Below are positions 61,052 to 64,000 of a stretch of DNA of 64,000 bases, piece after piece. Below the pieces are notes generated by a model. That model was given only the letters and a program-made list of their open reading frames with translations, was not told the origin of the DNA and searched no databases. This stretch comes from JAJDOD01 sp039024895 (GTDB taxonomy: Bacteria > Pseudomonadota > Alphaproteobacteria > Rhodobacterales > Rhodobacteraceae). The DNA lies in contig JBCCPJ010000002.1 of NCBI GenBank assembly GCA_039024895.1, forward strand, positions 62,001 to 126,000. The letters run 5' to 3'. Every line of letters begins with the position of its first letter. Position 1 is the stretch's first letter. Made by a program: the position numbers and the translations under genes.

Positions 61052-61055
61052 CACG

Positions 61056-61217
61056 TCAATATCCGATCATGCTGTTCAGGAGAGGCAGCAAACTGGCCGC
61101 CACGACCCCGACGCAAGCGCCCACCGCCAATCGGGGCACGCGTCCGCCAAGGTTGGGCGCGAAGAGGCTAAGAAGCCCGCAAATAATCGCGTAGAAAACA
61201 AGAGCTACCGGGTCCAT
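61056..61217 (-). CDS. 53-aa membrane protein
   Basis: Short gene from ATG 61217. The product MDPVALVFYAIICGLLSLFAPNLGG... has two hydrophobic helices separated by a basic turn (GGRVPR), ending LLNSMIGY. The frame is open further upstream without a plausible start context. It is 4 bp before the exported-protein gene. Function unknown. The size and close spacing support a real gene of the small-membrane-protein class. Confidence 0.6.
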   Translation of the reverse strand: MDPVALVFYAIICGLLSLFAPNLGGRVPRLAVGACVGVVAASLLPLLNSMIGY

Positions 61218-61373
61218 ATCCGGGAACTTAGCAGAGCCTGCGCCCATAACCAACTGGGACCCGAATGGTCGCGGGCACGCAAAATACGAGGCGTATCGAG
61301 AAGCGAAGTGCAGCATGGGGCGTTGCACCCCCGCCCACAATCGTGGTCATCTGAGCGCCATGGGAGGATGCCG

Positions 61374-62552
61374 ATGATAGAAGCTTGGCGCTGGTATGGG
61401 CCGCATGACCCTGTGCCCCTGGCGCATATTCGACAGGCCGGTGCCAGCGATGTGGTAACCGCACTTCACGAAATCTATGACGGGCGCGTCTGGCCGGAGG
61501 ATCGCATACGTGCGCGCCAAAGCGAGGTTGCGGCCGCCGGTCTCAACTGGAGCGTTGTGGAGAGCATCCCAGTGCCCCAAGCCATCAAGACCGGCGGCCC
61601 CGGAGCAGCGGAGGCAATCCAACGTTTCATCGACACCATGCGCAACGTGGCGGCCTGCGGGATCAAGGTGATCTGCTACAATTTCATGCCCGTCGTCGAT
61701 TGGACGCGCACCGATCTGCGCTACCCCGCGCCAGGCGGCGGGTTGGCGCTCCGCTTCGACCCCCTCGCTTTTGCCGCCTATGATCTGTTCATCCTTGAGC
61801 GCAAGGATGCGGAAACGGATTACACCAGCGATATGATCGAGCGGGCGCGAGCGCTGCGGTCTGCCATGTCACCGAAAGAGGTGGAAACGCTGGAGACCAC
61901 TATCATCGCCGGCCTCCCCGGCGCCGAAGGGCACCACACGCGGGACGGCATTCGCGCCCTGATCGCCGAGTATGACGGGATGACCGACGCCGATCTCCGC
62001 GCCCGGCTCATCGCGTTTCAGTCGGCGATCACCACGGTCGCGGAAGAGCTTGGGATGCGTCTTGCCATTCATCCCGATGACCCGCCTTGGTCGCTCTTCG
62101 GCTTACCCCGCGTGGTCAGCCAAGTCGCCGATTACGCGGCCCTGTTTGCAGCAAATCCCAGCCTCTCAAACGGGGTGACGTTTTGCACCGGTTCACTGGG
62201 GGCACGCGCCGGTAATGATCTTGCGGCCATGGCGGAAACCCTGGCGCCGCGTATTCACTTCGCCCATCTCCGCAACGTTCAGCGCGAAACCGGTGGTGCA
62301 TTCTTCGAAGCCGACCACCTCGATGGCTCAACAGACATGGTGCAAATCGTCGCTTGCCACCTCAACGAACAGCGCCGCCGCCGCGCCGAAGGCCGTGACG
62401 ACGCAACCATTCCCATGCGCCCCGATCATGGGCACCTATTGCTCGATGATTTGACGAAAGAGACGCTGCCCGGCTACTCGGCCATCGGTCGCCTGAAAGG
62501 GCTTGCCGAATTGCGCGGCGTTATCCGTGCGTTGGAGCACAGGCATGGGTGA
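61374..62552 (+). CDS. uxuA: Mannonate dehydratase
   Basis: Dehydrates D-mannonate to 2-keto-3-deoxygluconate in hexuronate breakdown. 392 aa from ATG 61374, with GGGAGG six bases upstream, beginning MIEAWRWYGPHDPVPL, the family N-terminus. Internal blocks YNFMPVVDWTRTDL, LAIHPDDPPW and DHGHLLLDDL carry metal and substrate residues. It overlaps the following dehydrogenase by 8 bp, so the pair likely acts in one pathway. Confidence 0.95.
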   Translation: MIEAWRWYGPHDPVPLAHIRQAGASDVVTALHEIYDGRVWPEDRIRARQSEVAAAGLNWSVVESIPVPQAIKTGGPGAAEAIQRFIDTMRNVAACGIKVICYNFMPVVDWTRTDLRYPAPGGGLALRFDPLAFAAYDLFILERKDAETDYTSDMIERARALRSAMSPKEVETLETTIIAGLPGAEGHHTRDGIRALIAEYDGMTDADLRARLIAFQSAITTVAEELGMRLAIHPDDPPWSLFGLPRVVSQVADYAALFAANPSLSNGVTFCTGSLGARAGNDLAAMAETLAPRIHFAHLRNVQRETGGAFFEADHLDGSTDMVQIVACHLNEQRRRRAEGRDDATIPMRPDHGHLLLDDLTKETLPGYSAIGRLKGLAELRGVIRALEHRHG

Positions 62553-63321
62553 GTTCACAGGCCAAGTCGCGGTGGTGACCGGGTCGAGCGGCATCGGCCT
62601 TGCCGCCGCGCTCCACTTCGCCCGCGACGGGGCGAAGGTCTATCTGGCCGGGACCGACCCCGACCACAACGCGGCGGCCGCGGAGGCCGCAAGCGGGCTG
62701 CCCGTCACTCTCACGCGCTGCGACGTCTCCGATCCGACGGCGGTCGAACGCTGGACCGCAGAGGTGGCGGCGGCCAATGACGGCATTGATATCCTCGTCA
62801 ACGCCGCCGCCATCCAAACCTACGGCACGACAGAAACGACGGAACTCGACCACTGGAACCAGGTCCTGGCCACCAACCTGACGTCGTGCTTCCTCACATC
62901 GCGTGCGGTCTACCCCCATATGAAGGCGCGCGGCGGCGGCGCGATTGTCCATGTATCTTCCGTGCAGGGCCACGCCAACCAAAACGGTGTACTGGCCTAT
63001 GCCACCACAAAGGGGGCGATCCACGCGATGACGCGCGCGCAAGCAGTTGACGCCGCGAAGGACAACATCCGGGTCAACTCAATCAGCCCCGGCTCCATCC
63101 GCACCCCTCTTCTGGAATATGCCGCGCGCGTGGCCAGCGTCCCCGGCGCCTCGGTCGAAGACACCATCGCCACTTTCGGGGCAGCGCATCCCCTGGGTCG
63201 CGTGGGCTCTGTGGAGGAGACAAGCGCCTTAATTGCCTTTCTTTGCAGCGCACGGGCCGGGTTTTGCACCGGTGGGGACTACCTGATCGACGGCGGGCTG
63301 ACGGCCGGTCTCGGGGTCTGA
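62545..63321 (+). CDS. Short-chain dehydrogenase/reductase, probable hexuronate-pathway oxidoreductase
   Basis: 258 aa from ATG 62545: the NAD(P) motif TGSSGIG and the active-site YATTK stretch are intact, with a C-terminal ICTGGDYLIDGG-type end (GFCTGGDYLIDGG). Eight-base overlap with uxuA suggests a role as fructuronate reductase or a related sugar-acid oxidoreductase. Substrate is inferred from context only; SDR sequence alone does not fix it. Confidence 0.85.
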   Translation: MGEFTGQVAVVTGSSGIGLAAALHFARDGAKVYLAGTDPDHNAAAAEAASGLPVTLTRCDVSDPTAVERWTAEVAAANDGIDILVNAAAIQTYGTTETTELDHWNQVLATNLTSCFLTSRAVYPHMKARGGGAIVHVSSVQGHANQNGVLAYATTKGAIHAMTRAQAVDAAKDNIRVNSISPGSIRTPLLEYAARVASVPGASVEDTIATFGAAHPLGRVGSVEETSALIAFLCSARAGFCTGGDYLIDGGLTAGLGV

Positions 63322-63818
63322 GAACGCCCGGGTCACCAAATCGCAACCCCTTTTCCCGACACTCGCAATCGTTCGAACGCTTTTGTCTTGCGGTCTCCGC
63401 AAGGCACCCCAACGTCAGCGAGGGGTAATCCCTCACCCAACGGCCAAAGGGGGCAAGGGTTCCCAAACCTTGCCACACGATGACAATCCGGGGCCAAGAG
63501 CGGCGCCGCTCGACTTACAGATACCCTATCTCCTATCCCAGCCGGGTGCCTCAGCGCCCGGTGACCGTTGCCCTGTCGAGCGACGCCTCTGAGGCGTTCT
63601 CGTAAGGCGCGCTCTGTCCTTCATCTGGGCAAAAATACCTCGGGGGGCCGCGCAAGGCGCGGCGGGGCCAGCGCCCCCTCCTTCCCAAACAAACTCGCGC
63701 TCCTATCCCTTGGCACAGAAACCGCTTGCCCTCCCGCCGATAGACTGGACAATGGGGCTATACGGAACAACGACAACGCGCGCGGCCAAAGCGCCAACGC
63801 AGCCCAGGGAGACCCGTC
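63322..63818. other. 497-bp hairpin-rich intergenic region
   Basis: No gene seen. It contains several perfect or near-perfect stem-loops: GAGGG...CCCTC near 63420, GGCAAGG...CCTTGCC near 63453, ACGCCTC-T-GAGGCGT near 63583, and the AAATAC-type repeat at 63631-63679. The last 100 bp should include the promoter of the binding-protein gene. Confidence 0.55.
63631..63679. repeat. Extragenic repeat with AAATACCTCGGGG core
   Basis: AAAAATACCTCGGGGGG (63631-63647) is followed by two GC hairpins, CCGCGC-AAG-GCGCGG and GGGGC-CA-GCGCCCC. The core and layout match the element at 37301-37343. Such sequences are recalled as common after genes in Roseobacter genomes. Confidence 0.55.
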
Positions 63819-64000
63819 ATGAAATCGACCCTCACTTCACTCAGCATCCTGCTGATGGCAGGCTCCGTCCAGGCGGCCGACCTCGGCGCCACCGACGAAC
63901 CGATCAAACTCGCCATCAACGAATGGACCGGCCAGCACGTGACCACCCATGTGGCAGGCGAGATGCTGAAAGCGGCGGGCTACCAAGTGGAATACGTGAC
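63819..64000 (+). CDS. Glycine betaine/proline-type ABC transporter binding protein, N-terminal part
   Basis: Starts at ATG 63819 with AGGGAGA upstream and runs past the window edge after 60 codons. A signal peptide (LTSLSILLMAGSVQAAD) is followed by EPIKLAINEWTGQHVTTHVAGEML, the usual start of OpuAC/ProX-like periplasmic binding proteins for quaternary amines. The ligand cannot be named from this much. The window ends before any permease or ATPase gene. Confidence 0.8.
   Translation, partial: MKSTLTSLSILLMAGSVQAADLGATDEPIKLAINEWTGQHVTTHVAGEMLKAAGYQVEYV

Overview
The window looks like ordinary chromosome from an alphaproteobacterium of the Rhodobacteraceae, most likely the marine Roseobacter group. 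The reasons are the gene orders trpC-moaC-moeA-lexA, ddl-ftsQ-ftsA-ftsZ, murA-DUF2948-hisD and nrdR-ribD...ribE-ribB-ribH-nusB; a direct-repeat LexA box of the alphaproteobacterial type (GAAC-N7-GAAC); proteins ending in VPLPA-CTERM-like tails; a B12-dependent methionine synthase split over separate genes; and a moderately high G+C content. There is no rRNA, CRISPR array, insertion sequence or intact prophage. The one tRNA is tRNA-Thr(GGT) at 46154-46228. Family names are recalled from sequence patterns; no database was searched.

Layout. 1-8.5 kb: the tail of ung, the overlapping set trpC-moaC-moeA, an SOS-controlled lexA, convergent comEC, then gltX and gltA. 8.6-17.2 kb (all minus strand): a PaaG-like isomerase, cytochrome c maturation genes ccmH, ccmF and ccmE, argC, murI and an acyltransferase. 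A tightly overlapping five-gene lysis-type cassette (endolysin, three-TM holin, a 59-aa BhlA/UviB-like protein, a 42-aa peptide and a four-TM protein) sits between ccmE and ccmF. 17.3-21.8 kb: a fused indolepyruvate:ferredoxin oxidoreductase and a divergent LysR regulator, with a perfect 9+9 bp palindrome between them. 22-26.7 kb: a homocysteine methyltransferase, recN, bamD and lpxC. 26.8-29.8 kb: three Tad-type genes (two TadE-like, one VWA/TadG-like) with a strong terminator. 30-37.2 kb: division and wall genes ftsZ, ftsA, ftsQ, ddl and murB, with a small secreted-protein gene between ftsA and ftsZ and two tandem DUF2484-like genes, the first apparently frameshifted; murC is not where it is usually found.

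37.5-42.7 kb: a PA0069-type radical SAM protein with a C-terminal clamp-binding-like pentapeptide, a VPLPA-CTERM SGNH hydrolase, a corrinoid protein, a DUF1638 protein, sufE and small membrane or lipoprotein genes. 42.8-47 kb: hisD, DUF2948, murA, a 48-aa gene and tRNA-Thr. 47-51 kb: L-serine deaminase and two uncharacterised membrane-anchored proteins. 51-60.6 kb: the riboflavin/nusB/nrdR set, interrupted by a Spondin_N VPLPA-CTERM protein, a GHNGGP-motif protein and, on the opposite strand, a capsule export/KpsC pair. 60.7-64 kb: two small exported or membrane proteins, uxuA with an overlapping short-chain dehydrogenase, a hairpin-rich intergenic region, and the start of a betaine-type ABC transporter binding protein.

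Most genes are housekeeping. The parts most worth following up are the lysis cassette inside the ccm genes, the palindromic operator at the ior gene, the dispersed methionine-synthase parts, the decayed DUF2484 gene with missing murC, and the extragenic repeat and hairpin elements.
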